Origin: Actinocorallia longicatena
GTDB taxonomy: Bacteria; Actinomycetota; Actinomycetes; Streptosporangiales; Streptosporangiaceae
DNA length: 64,000 bases
Direction of reading: 5' to 3'
NCBI RefSeq assembly: GCF_039534125.1
Contig: NZ_BAAAUV010000018.1
Span: 62,001-126,000, forward strand
The notes below the pieces were generated by a model that saw only the letters and a program-made list of their open reading frames with translations, did not search any database and was not told where the DNA came from. The stretch's first letter is position 1, and each line of letters opens with the position of its first letter. This document shows positions 41,591 through 49,250 of the stretch, piece after piece. The position numbers were made by a program, and so were the translations under genes.

Positions 41591-42382
41591 GTGCCGCGCG
41601 GGATCTACCTGCTCGAAGAGGTCGAGTTCCATCCGATGAACTCGCGCAAGCCGCTGGAGTACCTGCAGTGGCTGACCCGGTACAAGCAGGAGGACGAGGC
41701 GCTCTATGGGTCGGGGGAGTCGGAGCTCACCGCGGGCAAGTCGGTGCGCTCCAGCGACATCGACCTCGTCGGGGCCTTCTACGCCGTCGGGATCACCGGG
41801 CATCCGCAGTTCAAGGTCGTCACGCTCTGGGACTGCCGCGGCGGGTGGGACGGCGGCTGGCGCCAGATGATGGACATCTACGCCGGGGTGAACGAGCGGC
41901 TGTTCCTGTCCGACATCGACGACCTCCGGCACACCGCCTACTCCCGGCCGCTCGGCGCCGCCCCGCACAGCCCGGCGCTGGCGGACGTCGTCGCCGAGGG
42001 CTACGGGACGCCCTTCTACGTCTTCGAGAGCGCGACCGTCCGGCCGGGCGCGGCCCTGGACTACCTGGCGGCCGTCCGGGAGGAGCGGGCCCCGGTGCTG
42101 GCCGAGCACGGGCAGCGGCTCATCGGCGCCTACGAGGTCCAGTTCTGCGACACCGAGGTCGTCACCTTCTGGGGCACCTCGCTGGACGACCATCTCGCGC
42201 TCCAGCGCTCCCGCGACGCCGCGCTCGGCCTCGACGACGAGGCGGAGGCCGACGAGCGGCTGGTGACCTGGCGGACCAGGGCCCGTGACTTCCTCGACGG
42301 CGGCTGGCGCGAGAACCTCCTCGCACCCTTCCCCGGCTGCAAGCTCGCCCCGCGCCCGGAAGCGGGAGCCGGCGGAACCTGA
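41591..42382 (+). CDS. NIPSNAP-like dimeric alpha/beta-barrel protein
   Basis: A 263-residue protein from a GTG preceded by GGGAGG. It has two ferredoxin-like halves: GIYLLEEVEFHPMNSRKPLEYLQW and FYVFESATVRPGAALDYLAAV with VLAEHGQRLIGAYEVQF, the second typical of NIPSNAP/EthD-like folds. No catalytic motif. Such proteins accompany catabolic clusters for steroids and aromatics in actinobacteria. It converges on pckG and is divergent from the SOD-like gene; a KstR2-like palindrome lies in its promoter. Confidence 0.65.
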   Translation: MPRGIYLLEEVEFHPMNSRKPLEYLQWLTRYKQEDEALYGSGESELTAGKSVRSSDIDLVGAFYAVGITGHPQFKVVTLWDCRGGWDGGWRQMMDIYAGVNERLFLSDIDDLRHTAYSRPLGAAPHSPALADVVAEGYGTPFYVFESATVRPGAALDYLAAVREERAPVLAEHGQRLIGAYEVQFCDTEVVTFWGTSLDDHLALQRSRDAALGLDDEAEADERLVTWRTRARDFLDGGWRENLLAPFPGCKLAPRPEAGAGGT

Positions 42383-42394
42383 GCGGACGGCGGA

Positions 42395-42430
42395 AAGGGC
42401 CCTCCCGGCGCCGTTGCCGGAAGAGCCCTT
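42395..42430. terminator. Hairpin terminator between converging genes
   Basis: Arms 42395-42409 and 42416-42430 pair at 13 of 15 positions (AAGGGC at one end, GCCCTT at the other) around a 6-base loop, between the NIPSNAP-like gene and pckG. A modest T-containing tract follows on the plus strand. Confidence 0.65.
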
Positions 42431-42446
42431 CCCGTCTTGTCCGTGA

Positions 42447-44270
42447 CTAGAACTCGTCGTTGAGCCTGGCCACCAGCGCGTTGTACTCGTCCCAGAGTTC
42501 CTGGGGCAGGTGCTCGCCGAACGACTCCAGGTGCGCGGGCATCAGCGACGCCTCCCGCTTCCAGGTGTCGCGGTCGGCGGACAGGAGCAGGTCGAGTTCA
42601 CGGCCGTCGATCTTGAGGCCCTCGAGGTCGAGCGCGGCCGCGGTCGGGGTGACGCCGATGGCGGTCTTGGTGCCGTCGGCGGTGCCCTCGAGCCGCTCGA
42701 TGATCCACTTCAGGACGCGGCTGTTCTCGCCGTAGCCCGGCCAGAGCCACTTGCCGCCCTCGTCCTTGCGGAACCAGTTGACGTAGTAGATCCGGGGGAG
42801 CTTCTCCTGGTCGGCCGAGGCGCCCATCTTCAGCCAGTGCTTGAAGTAGTCGCCCATGTTGTACCCGCAGAACGGGAGCATCGCGAACGGGTCGTAGCGC
42901 AGCGACCCGACGGTGCCCTCGGCGGCGGCGGTCTGCTCGGAGGCGATGTTCGCCCCCAGGAAGACGCCGTGCTGCCAGTCGAACGACTCCGTGACCAGGG
43001 GTACGGAGGTCGCCCGGCGGCCGCCGAACAGGATCGCCGAGATCGGGACGCCGTTGGGGTCCTCCCACTCGGGCGCGATGATCGGGCACTGTCCGGCCGG
43101 CGTGGTGAACCGGGCGTTGGGGTGCGCGGCGGGCGTGCCGGACTCCGGCGTCCAGTCGTTGCCCTTCCAGTCGGTCAGGTGCGCGGGGGGCTCGTCGGTG
43201 AGGCCCTCCCACCACACGTCACCATCGTCGGTGAGGGCGACGTTGGTGAAGATCGAGTTGCCCCAGAGGGTCTTGATCGCGTTGGCGTTGGTGGTCTCAC
43301 CGGTGCCCGGCGCGACACCGAAGAAACCGGCCTCGGGGTTGATCGCGTAGAGACGGCCGTCCTCGCCGAAGCGCATCCAGGCGATGTCGTCGCCGATGGT
43401 CTCGACCTTCCAGCCCGGGATCGTGGGCTGGAGCATCGCCAGGTTGGTCTTGCCGCACGCCGACGGGAACGCGGCCGTGACGTACTTGACCTCGCCGGAC
43501 GGCGGGGTGAGCTTCAGGATGAGCATGTGCTCGGCGAACCAGCCCTCGTCGCGGGCCATCGTCGAGCCGATGCGCAGGGCGAAGCACTTCTTGCCCAGCA
43601 GGGCGTTGCCGCCGTAGCCGGAGCCGAAGGACCAGATCTCGCGCGTCTCGGGGAAGTGGGAGATGTACTTCTCCTCGTTGCACGGCCACGCGACGTCCGC
43701 CTGGCCGGGCTCGAGGGGCGCGCCCACGGTGTGGACGGCCTTGACGAAGGAACCGCGCTCCTCGATCATCCGCAGCGCCGGGTCGCCCATGCGGGTCATG
43801 ACCCGCATCGAGACCGCGACGTAGGGGGAGTCGGTGAGCTCGACGCCGACCTGGGAGATGGTGCCGCCCAGGGGGCCCATGCAGAACGGCACCACGTAGA
43901 GGGTGCGGCCCTTCATGACGCCGTCGAAGATCTCACCGAAGGTCGCCCGCATCTCCGCGGGGGCCTTCCAGTTGTTGGTGGGGCCCGCGTCGGCCTCCTG
44001 CTCGGAGCAGATGAAGGTGCGGGACTCGACCCGGGCGACGTCGCGCGGGTCGGATGCGGCATAGAAGCTGTTGGGGCGCTTCTCGGCGTTGAGGCGCTTG
44101 AAGGTTCCCTGCTCGACCAGCAGATCGGTCAGGCGGGTCCACTCCTCGTCCGAGCCGTCGCACCACACGACGTTCTCGGGCTTCGTGAGCGAAGCGATCT
44201 CGCCCACCCAGTCGATGAGTTCCTGGTTGGTGGTCGGGGCCGGTTTGAGACCGGGGACCTGCTCGGACAA
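42447..44270 (-). CDS. pckG: Phosphoenolpyruvate carboxykinase (GTP)
   Basis: A 607-residue GTP-type PEPCK, converting oxaloacetate and GTP to PEP, CO2 and GDP for gluconeogenesis. The P-loop is FPSACGKTNLAML, followed by the IGDDIAWMRF metal-binding segment; the Cys in this P-loop is the reactive one of the GTP family. Conserved ISAILFGGRR and the C-terminal region are intact. The TTG at 44270 is preferred because GAGGAG lies seven bases before it; a GTG at 44285 would include that site. The upstream 120 bases are unusually AT-rich and hold an ATTGG/CCAAT inverted repeat (44337-44352). Confidence 0.93.
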   Translation of the reverse strand: MSEQVPGLKPAPTTNQELIDWVGEIASLTKPENVVWCDGSDEEWTRLTDLLVEQGTFKRLNAEKRPNSFYAASDPRDVARVESRTFICSEQEADAGPTNNWKAPAEMRATFGEIFDGVMKGRTLYVVPFCMGPLGGTISQVGVELTDSPYVAVSMRVMTRMGDPALRMIEERGSFVKAVHTVGAPLEPGQADVAWPCNEEKYISHFPETREIWSFGSGYGGNALLGKKCFALRIGSTMARDEGWFAEHMLILKLTPPSGEVKYVTAAFPSACGKTNLAMLQPTIPGWKVETIGDDIAWMRFGEDGRLYAINPEAGFFGVAPGTGETTNANAIKTLWGNSIFTNVALTDDGDVWWEGLTDEPPAHLTDWKGNDWTPESGTPAAHPNARFTTPAGQCPIIAPEWEDPNGVPISAILFGGRRATSVPLVTESFDWQHGVFLGANIASEQTAAAEGTVGSLRYDPFAMLPFCGYNMGDYFKHWLKMGASADQEKLPRIYYVNWFRKDEGGKWLWPGYGENSRVLKWIIERLEGTADGTKTAIGVTPTAAALDLEGLKIDGRELDLLLSADRDTWKREASLMPAHLESFGEHLPQELWDEYNALVARLNDEF

Positions 44271-44392
44271 CGCCTTACTCCTCACACGCGCTTCGTGGTT
44301 CTACGCATCGTGAACGACAACCACAGGGTTTGGCTAATTGGCACAGACCAATGCGTTACTTTCTGGAAACATCCTCTCACGCAGAAAAATCT

Positions 44393-45307
44393 TCAGAGTT
44401 CTGCCAGACGAGCGACAACCGGCCGGAAGGCCTGCAGGTCTTCCTCGTTGTGCAGGACGAAGTACGAGATTCCCAGTTCTTCGCGCCATCCACGCACTGT
44501 GTCGCAGATCTCATCAAGGGAGCCCACGAGGACCTGAGGGGTTCCCACCTGCGCGGACGGGTTGGCGGCGCTCCATTGGGCGGGGTCGGAGCCGAGCCCG
44601 ATCTGCAGCACGGAGGTGCCGAGTTCGATGTCGGGGAAGCGTTCTCCGGCGGCCTCACGCATTATGTCAATCTTCTTAAAAAAGGCCGCTCGACCGCTGT
44701 CTGTGAGATCCGGACCGGCCCCATCGGCACGGACGCGCATCGTAAGGTTGACGATATCGGCCTCTCGCGCGGCCAAGGCCAGCATCTTCGGTCCGCCGCC
44801 GCCCAGCATGATTCGGGGACCGCCTTCCGAAATTGGTATAGGCATTTGGTCTAGACCATTGATGGCGTAATGCTCACCTTGGAATGTGAAGGGACCGCCG
44901 CGCCAGAGCCCTTTCATCACACGGAGGGACTCGGCGAGCCGGGCGATCCTGACGCCGGGGGGATCGAGGATCAGGCCCGCCCGCTCGTAGTCGTGGGCCA
45001 TCCAGCCGGTTCCCAGGCCGAGTTCGAGCCGTCCTCCGGACAGGATGTCGATCGTCGCGGCCTCCTTGGCCAGGACGGCCGGATGGCGGAAGTCGTTGGC
45101 GAAGACCAGGGTGCCGACCTTGAGCGTGGTGGTGGCGCATGCGGCGGCCGTCATGGCGGCGACGGGGGAGAAGCGGGGGCCGACCAGGTGGTCGGGGACC
45201 AGCAGGGTGCTGAAACCGTCGTCCTCCAGCCGCCGGGCCTTGTCGGCCCACTCCCTGCCGCTGCCGGCCATGCGCAGGACGGCGCCGAATCTGAACGTGC
45301 GGGGCAT
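44393..45307 (-). CDS. LLM-class F420-dependent oxidoreductase (TIGR03621-like)
   Basis: A 304-residue bacterial-luciferase-like TIM-barrel protein: FRFGAVLRMAGSGREWADKARRLEDDGFSTLLVPDHL, ATTTLKVGTLVFANDFRHPAVLAKEAATID, then GRLELGLGTGW and PRIMLGGGGPKMLALAAREADIV. Actinobacterial members use F420 or FMN in catabolic oxidations. The ATG at 45307 diverges from the PhyH operon, sharing a 70-base region with a palindromic operator. The 3' half uses codons rare in this window (TTT TTT, ATA, CTA, CGA) around 44640-44880. Confidence 0.85.
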   Translation of the reverse strand: MPRTFRFGAVLRMAGSGREWADKARRLEDDGFSTLLVPDHLVGPRFSPVAAMTAAACATTTLKVGTLVFANDFRHPAVLAKEAATIDILSGGRLELGLGTGWMAHDYERAGLILDPPGVRIARLAESLRVMKGLWRGGPFTFQGEHYAINGLDQMPIPISEGGPRIMLGGGGPKMLALAAREADIVNLTMRVRADGAGPDLTDSGRAAFFKKIDIMREAAGERFPDIELGTSVLQIGLGSDPAQWSAANPSAQVGTPQVLVGSLDEICDTVRGWREELGISYFVLHNEEDLQAFRPVVARLAEL

Positions 45308-45333
45308 GGCCCCTCCTTGCTCGAGTCTGGTGG

Positions 45334-45347
45334 AACAAGCGCTTGCT
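45334..45347. promoter_or_regulatory. KstR2-like palindromic operator in a divergent promoter
   Basis: AACAAGCGCTTGCT matches AnCAAGnnCTTGnT exactly, the consensus of the TetR-type regulator KstR2, which controls sterol C/D-ring breakdown in mycobacteria and rhodococci. It lies 27 bases from the LLM start and 30 bases from the PhyH start, so it could control both. No TetR gene is nearby, so another TetR with a similar site is possible. Confidence 0.55.
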
Positions 45348-45377
45348 TTACCATGCCCGTGGTCCGAGACTGGGGCA

Positions 45378-46148
45378 ATGCCTCTCGCCGTACGTTCCGT
45401 CACCGAGGACGAGGTCGCGTTCTTCCAGGAGAACGGGTGGGTCCACCTGCCCGGGCTGCTCCCCGCCGGCGACGCCGCCCGGCTGCGGGAGATCGCGACC
45501 GTGCGGCTGGACTCACGGGAGAGGGAGCGGCGGTCGGCGGTCGACCGGGCCTTCGGCCAGTCGCGGGACATCGCCGAGTCCGATCCGCTCTTCCGCGAGC
45601 TGGCGCTGTCGCCCGTCCTGGGCCGGTCGGCCGCGCGGCTCCTGCACGGGGTCGCCGAGGTGCGCGTCCAGGTGACGAACCTGCTGGTCAAGGAGCCGGA
45701 CGGCGGCCACGGCCCGACCGTCTTCCACCAGGACTTCCCGTGGATGCCCATGGACCGCTCGGCGATGCTGACCTTCTGGCTGGCCCTGGCCGACGTCCCC
45801 GCCGCGATGGGGTCGCTGCGCTTCCGCACCGGCTCGCACCGGCACGGGCTGCTCGGCCGCAGCTTCGTCCGGGACGGGGACGACCAGCCGAGCCAGCACC
45901 CGTGGCTGACGGACCTGCCGTTGTCGGACCCTCTGGACCTGGCCGCGGGTGACGCGACGGTCCACCACGCGCTGACCGTCCACGGGTCGGGGGAGAACCG
46001 CCGCGACACCCGCAGGCTGTCGTTCACCGCCACCTACTTCGACGCGGACGCCCTCTACACCGGAGCGCCCTACGGCCAGACCGACGGTCTCGGCCTCACG
46101 GTGAACCGGCCGTTCGACCACCCCAAATTCCCCAAGGTAGGCACATGA
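45378..46148 (+). CDS. Phytanoyl-CoA dioxygenase family (PhyH) protein
   Basis: A 256-residue Fe(II)/2-oxoglutarate dioxygenase. The iron facial triad is visible as HxD in TVFHQDFPWMP and a distal His in DATVHHALTVHGSGEN, with a following Arg (RRLSF) for 2-oxoglutarate. The N-terminus (VAFFQENGWVHLPGLLPAGDA) is typical of PhyH. It probably hydroxylates a lipid- or terpenoid-like substrate. It heads a four-gene operon; its stop overlaps the next ATG by 4 bases. Confidence 0.82.
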   Translation: MPLAVRSVTEDEVAFFQENGWVHLPGLLPAGDAARLREIATVRLDSRERERRSAVDRAFGQSRDIAESDPLFRELALSPVLGRSAARLLHGVAEVRVQVTNLLVKEPDGGHGPTVFHQDFPWMPMDRSAMLTFWLALADVPAAMGSLRFRTGSHRHGLLGRSFVRDGDDQPSQHPWLTDLPLSDPLDLAAGDATVHHALTVHGSGENRRDTRRLSFTATYFDADALYTGAPYGQTDGLGLTVNRPFDHPKFPKVGT

Positions 46149-47113
46149 TCGAGACCGTGCGGGGCCCCGTCGAGGAACCGGGCGCCGTGCTCATGCACGA
46201 GCACGTCTTCGGGCTGAGCCCGGAGATCCTCTGGAACTGGCCGGACGTCCCCGAGGGCTGGGACCTGGAGACCTGCGCGCGCGACGCCGCCGCCAAGCTC
46301 GACGCGGTGAAGGCCCTCGGCATCGACACCATCGTCGACCTGACGGTCATCGGCCTCGGCCGCTACGTCCCGGCCGTCCAGCGGGTCGCCGAGCTGACCG
46401 CGGTGAACATCGTCGCCGCGACGGGCCTCTACACCTACGACGAGCTGCCGCAGTACTTCGGCAACCGCGGCCCCGGCACCCTGTTCGGCGGGGACGACCG
46501 GATGGCGGAGTTCTTCGTCCGCGACATCACCGAGGGCATCGGCCGGACGGGCGTCAAGGCGGGCATGCTGAAGTGCGCGACCGGCAAGCAGGGCATCGTG
46601 CCGGGCGTCGAGCGGGTGATGCGGGCCTGCGCCCGGGCGCACCGCGAGACCGGGATCCCGATCACCACGCACAGCGAGTCGTCGGTCCGCAACGGGCTCG
46701 ACCAGCAGAAGCTGCTGCGCGAGGAGGGCGTGGACCTGCGCCGGGTCGTCATCGGGCACGCGGGCGACTCCACCGACCTGTCCTATCTGCGCGAGCTCGC
46801 AGACAACGGCTCCTACCTCGGCATGGACCGGTTCGGCATCGAGTTCACCTCCTTCGCCGACAGGGTCGCGACCGTCGCCGAGCTGTGCCGTCTCGGCTAC
46901 GCCTCCTCGATGGTCCTCGGCCACGACTCCTACTGCTTCAACGACCGCTTCGAGTGGGACGTCATCCGCGAGCGCCATCCGAACTACCACCTCGGGCACA
47001 TCTCGAACGACGCCGTCCCCGCCCTGCTGGAGCTGGGCGTGACCCGCGAGCAGCTCGACCTGATGTTCGTGGGGAACCCGCGCCGCGTCCTCACCCCCGT
47101 AGCGCCCTACTAG
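46145..47113 (+). CDS. Phosphotriesterase-family (PTE/lactonase) amidohydrolase
   Basis: A 322-residue TIM-barrel metal hydrolase. Metal ligands are visible: HEH in VLMHEHVFG, the carbamylated Lys in GVKAGMLKCAT, His in PITTHSES, His in VVIGHAGD, and Asp in VLGHDSYCF. The family includes lactonases and esterases as well as phosphotriesterases; in a catabolic operon a lactone or ester substrate is more likely. Coupled to PhyH (ATGA) and followed after 8 bases by the P450. Confidence 0.85.
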   Translation: MIETVRGPVEEPGAVLMHEHVFGLSPEILWNWPDVPEGWDLETCARDAAAKLDAVKALGIDTIVDLTVIGLGRYVPAVQRVAELTAVNIVAATGLYTYDELPQYFGNRGPGTLFGGDDRMAEFFVRDITEGIGRTGVKAGMLKCATGKQGIVPGVERVMRACARAHRETGIPITTHSESSVRNGLDQQKLLREEGVDLRRVVIGHAGDSTDLSYLRELADNGSYLGMDRFGIEFTSFADRVATVAELCRLGYASSMVLGHDSYCFNDRFEWDVIRERHPNYHLGHISNDAVPALLELGVTREQLDLMFVGNPRRVLTPVAPY

Positions 47114-47121
47114 GAGCACCG

Positions 47122-48339
47122 ATGCGAGCCAGCGACTTCGACGTCACCGCCGACTGGCATGTCCAGAACCCCTATCCCTTCCTGGCGGAGCTGCGCAGGG
47201 ACCGTCCGGTGTTCTGGAGCGAGCACCTGCGGATGTGGGTGCTGACCAGGTACGAGGACGTGCGCGCGGCCTACCGCGACCATGCCGTCTTCTCCTCCAG
47301 GGGGTCGCTGACGATCTCCCGCACCCTCACCGAGGAGGTACGGCGGGAGCTCGGCGACCACCAGTCCTTCCTCGACAACTTCTCCGCCAACGTCGACCCG
47401 CCGCAGCACACGAGGATGCGCGGGGCCATCTCCAGGGCGTTCACCCCGCGGGCGGTCGCCCGGCTCGGTGACCACTTCCGCGCCCAGGTCGACGCCGTCC
47501 TGGACGAGGTGGTCCCGCTGGGGACCACCGACCTGGCCGCGACGATCGGCCATCTGCCCTCGGCCCGTCTCGCGGCGGTCTTCATCGGGGTGCCGCCGGA
47601 GGACGAGGAGCACGTCAAGCACTCGGTGACGTCCTGGTTCCAGCTGTTCCTGTCGCGGCAGCCGCCGGAACGCCAGCTGGAGCTGGCCAAGGACTTCCTC
47701 GGCTACCTCGGGTACGTGGACCGTCTCGTCACCGCCCGCACCGCGGAGCCGCGTGAGGACTTCGCCTCGCTGATGGCCGCGATGATCCCGCACGAGCTGT
47801 CGCACCGCGAGGTCGTGGAGACCATCAGCGCGCTCCTGCTCGGCGGCAACGACACCGTCCCCAACCAGATCGGCAACACGATCCTGCGGCTCATGCGCGA
47901 ACGCGACGTCTGGGACGAGCTGTGCGCCGACCCGTCCCTGATCCCCGGGATGATCGAGGAGTCGTTCCGGATCGACGGGGCCAGCCTCGGCAGCTTCCGC
48001 ATCCCCACCCGCCCCGTCACCCTGCACGGCGTGACGATCCCCGCCGGGGTCGAGGTGATGCTCAGCACCGACTCGGCCGCCCACGACGAGACCGTCTTCC
48101 CCGATCCCGAGCGCTTCGACGTCCGCCGCGCCAACGCCCGCGACCACATGGTGTTCGGGTACGGCGTCCACCACTGCGTGGGCGCCGCGCTGAGCCGCCT
48201 CAAGATGGAGATCGCCTTCCAGCAGTTCACGACCCGGCTGCCCTCGATGCGGCTCGTGCCCGGTAGCTCTCCCGTCTTCAAGAAGTCCCTTGTGGGCAGG
48301 GGGCTCACCACCCTCCAGGTCGAATGGGATGAAAGATGA
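47122..48339 (+). CDS. Cytochrome P450
   Basis: A 405-residue soluble P450. The I-helix motif is LLGGNDTVPNQ (acid-alcohol pair Asp-Thr), ExxR is EESFR, and the heme loop is FGYGVHHCVGAALSR with the Cys ligand. An AGGAG ribosome binding site precedes the ATG. Its redox partners are not in the window. It resembles P450s of steroid or terpenoid-type catabolic clusters; substrate unknown. Its stop overlaps the SDR start. Confidence 0.9.
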   Translation: MRASDFDVTADWHVQNPYPFLAELRRDRPVFWSEHLRMWVLTRYEDVRAAYRDHAVFSSRGSLTISRTLTEEVRRELGDHQSFLDNFSANVDPPQHTRMRGAISRAFTPRAVARLGDHFRAQVDAVLDEVVPLGTTDLAATIGHLPSARLAAVFIGVPPEDEEHVKHSVTSWFQLFLSRQPPERQLELAKDFLGYLGYVDRLVTARTAEPREDFASLMAAMIPHELSHREVVETISALLLGGNDTVPNQIGNTILRLMRERDVWDELCADPSLIPGMIEESFRIDGASLGSFRIPTRPVTLHGVTIPAGVEVMLSTDSAAHDETVFPDPERFDVRRANARDHMVFGYGVHHCVGAALSRLKMEIAFQQFTTRLPSMRLVPGSSPVFKKSLVGRGLTTLQVEWDER

Positions 48340-49118
48340 GACTCCAGAACAAGGTCGCGATCGTCACGGGCGCGGGCAGCGGCATCGGCAGGGCCGCCGC
48401 CCTCCGGCTGGCGAAGGAGGGGGCGAGCGTCGTCGTGGCCGACCTCCATCCCCGCAACACCGCCGATCTGATCGTCAAGGACGGGGGAGCGGCCGTCGCG
48501 ACCGTCACGGACGTCTCCGACGAGGACGCCGTCCGCGCGATGGTCGCCACCGCGCTCGAGCGGTTCGGCCGGCTCGACGTCCTGCACAACAACGCCGCCG
48601 CCCTCGGCCGCGAGACCTATGGCCGCGACCTCGACCTGGAGAACCTCGACCTGGAGGTCTGGGACCGCACTCTGTCGGTCTCCCTGCGCGGCGCCATGCT
48701 CGGCTGCAAGCACGCCGCCCCGCACCTGGGCGAGGGCGCCTCGATCATCAACACCACGTCGGTGAGCGCGCTCCTCGGCGACACCGACCACTTCGCCTAC
48801 GGCAGTGCGAAGGGCGCGCTGATCACCTTCACCAAGTACGTCGCGACGCTCTACGGCGAGCGGGGGATCCGCTGCAACGCCATCGCCCCCGGCCTCGTGC
48901 TGACCGACGTGGCCGTCCGCGTGATGACGCCCGAACGCCTGGCCGAGAAGGCCGCCGAACGCGTCCTGCCGTGGGCCGCCCGCCCCGAGGACGTCGCGGA
49001 CCTCGTCGCCTTCCTCGCCTCAGACGAGTCGCGCTGCATCACCGGCCAGACGATCGTCATCGACAGCGGCACCACCGCCCACCGCCCCGAACACGCCCTG
49101 CGCCGTCACCGGGCATAA
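48336..49118 (+). CDS. Short-chain dehydrogenase/reductase
   Basis: A 260-residue classical SDR: TGAGSGIGRAAALRLA, DLHP acidic residue after beta-2 (NAD preference), NNAAALG, catalytic Ser in NTTSVS, and YGSAK. The end (CITGQTIVIDSGTTAH) matches the family C-terminus. It shares a 4-base overlap with the P450, so it probably oxidises the hydroxylated product. Confidence 0.88.
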   Translation: MRLQNKVAIVTGAGSGIGRAAALRLAKEGASVVVADLHPRNTADLIVKDGGAAVATVTDVSDEDAVRAMVATALERFGRLDVLHNNAAALGRETYGRDLDLENLDLEVWDRTLSVSLRGAMLGCKHAAPHLGEGASIINTTSVSALLGDTDHFAYGSAKGALITFTKYVATLYGERGIRCNAIAPGLVLTDVAVRVMTPERLAEKAAERVLPWAARPEDVADLVAFLASDESRCITGQTIVIDSGTTAHRPEHALRRHRA

Positions 49119-49250
49119 CGCGGGTCCCCGCGGGCGCAGGCCACCTGAGGCCACCGTGTCACGGGGATATTTCCGAGACTTATCTTGACTCTCGTAAATA
49201 CTCGATCTTCACTGGGGTCGACTTCTTCCTGACGGAGTAGGAGACCCTTG

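Noticed and set aside
49185..49213. TTGACT...TTCACT as a promoter for the GH3 gene
   Set aside because: Spacing is about right but the -10 is weak; not strong enough to annotate.
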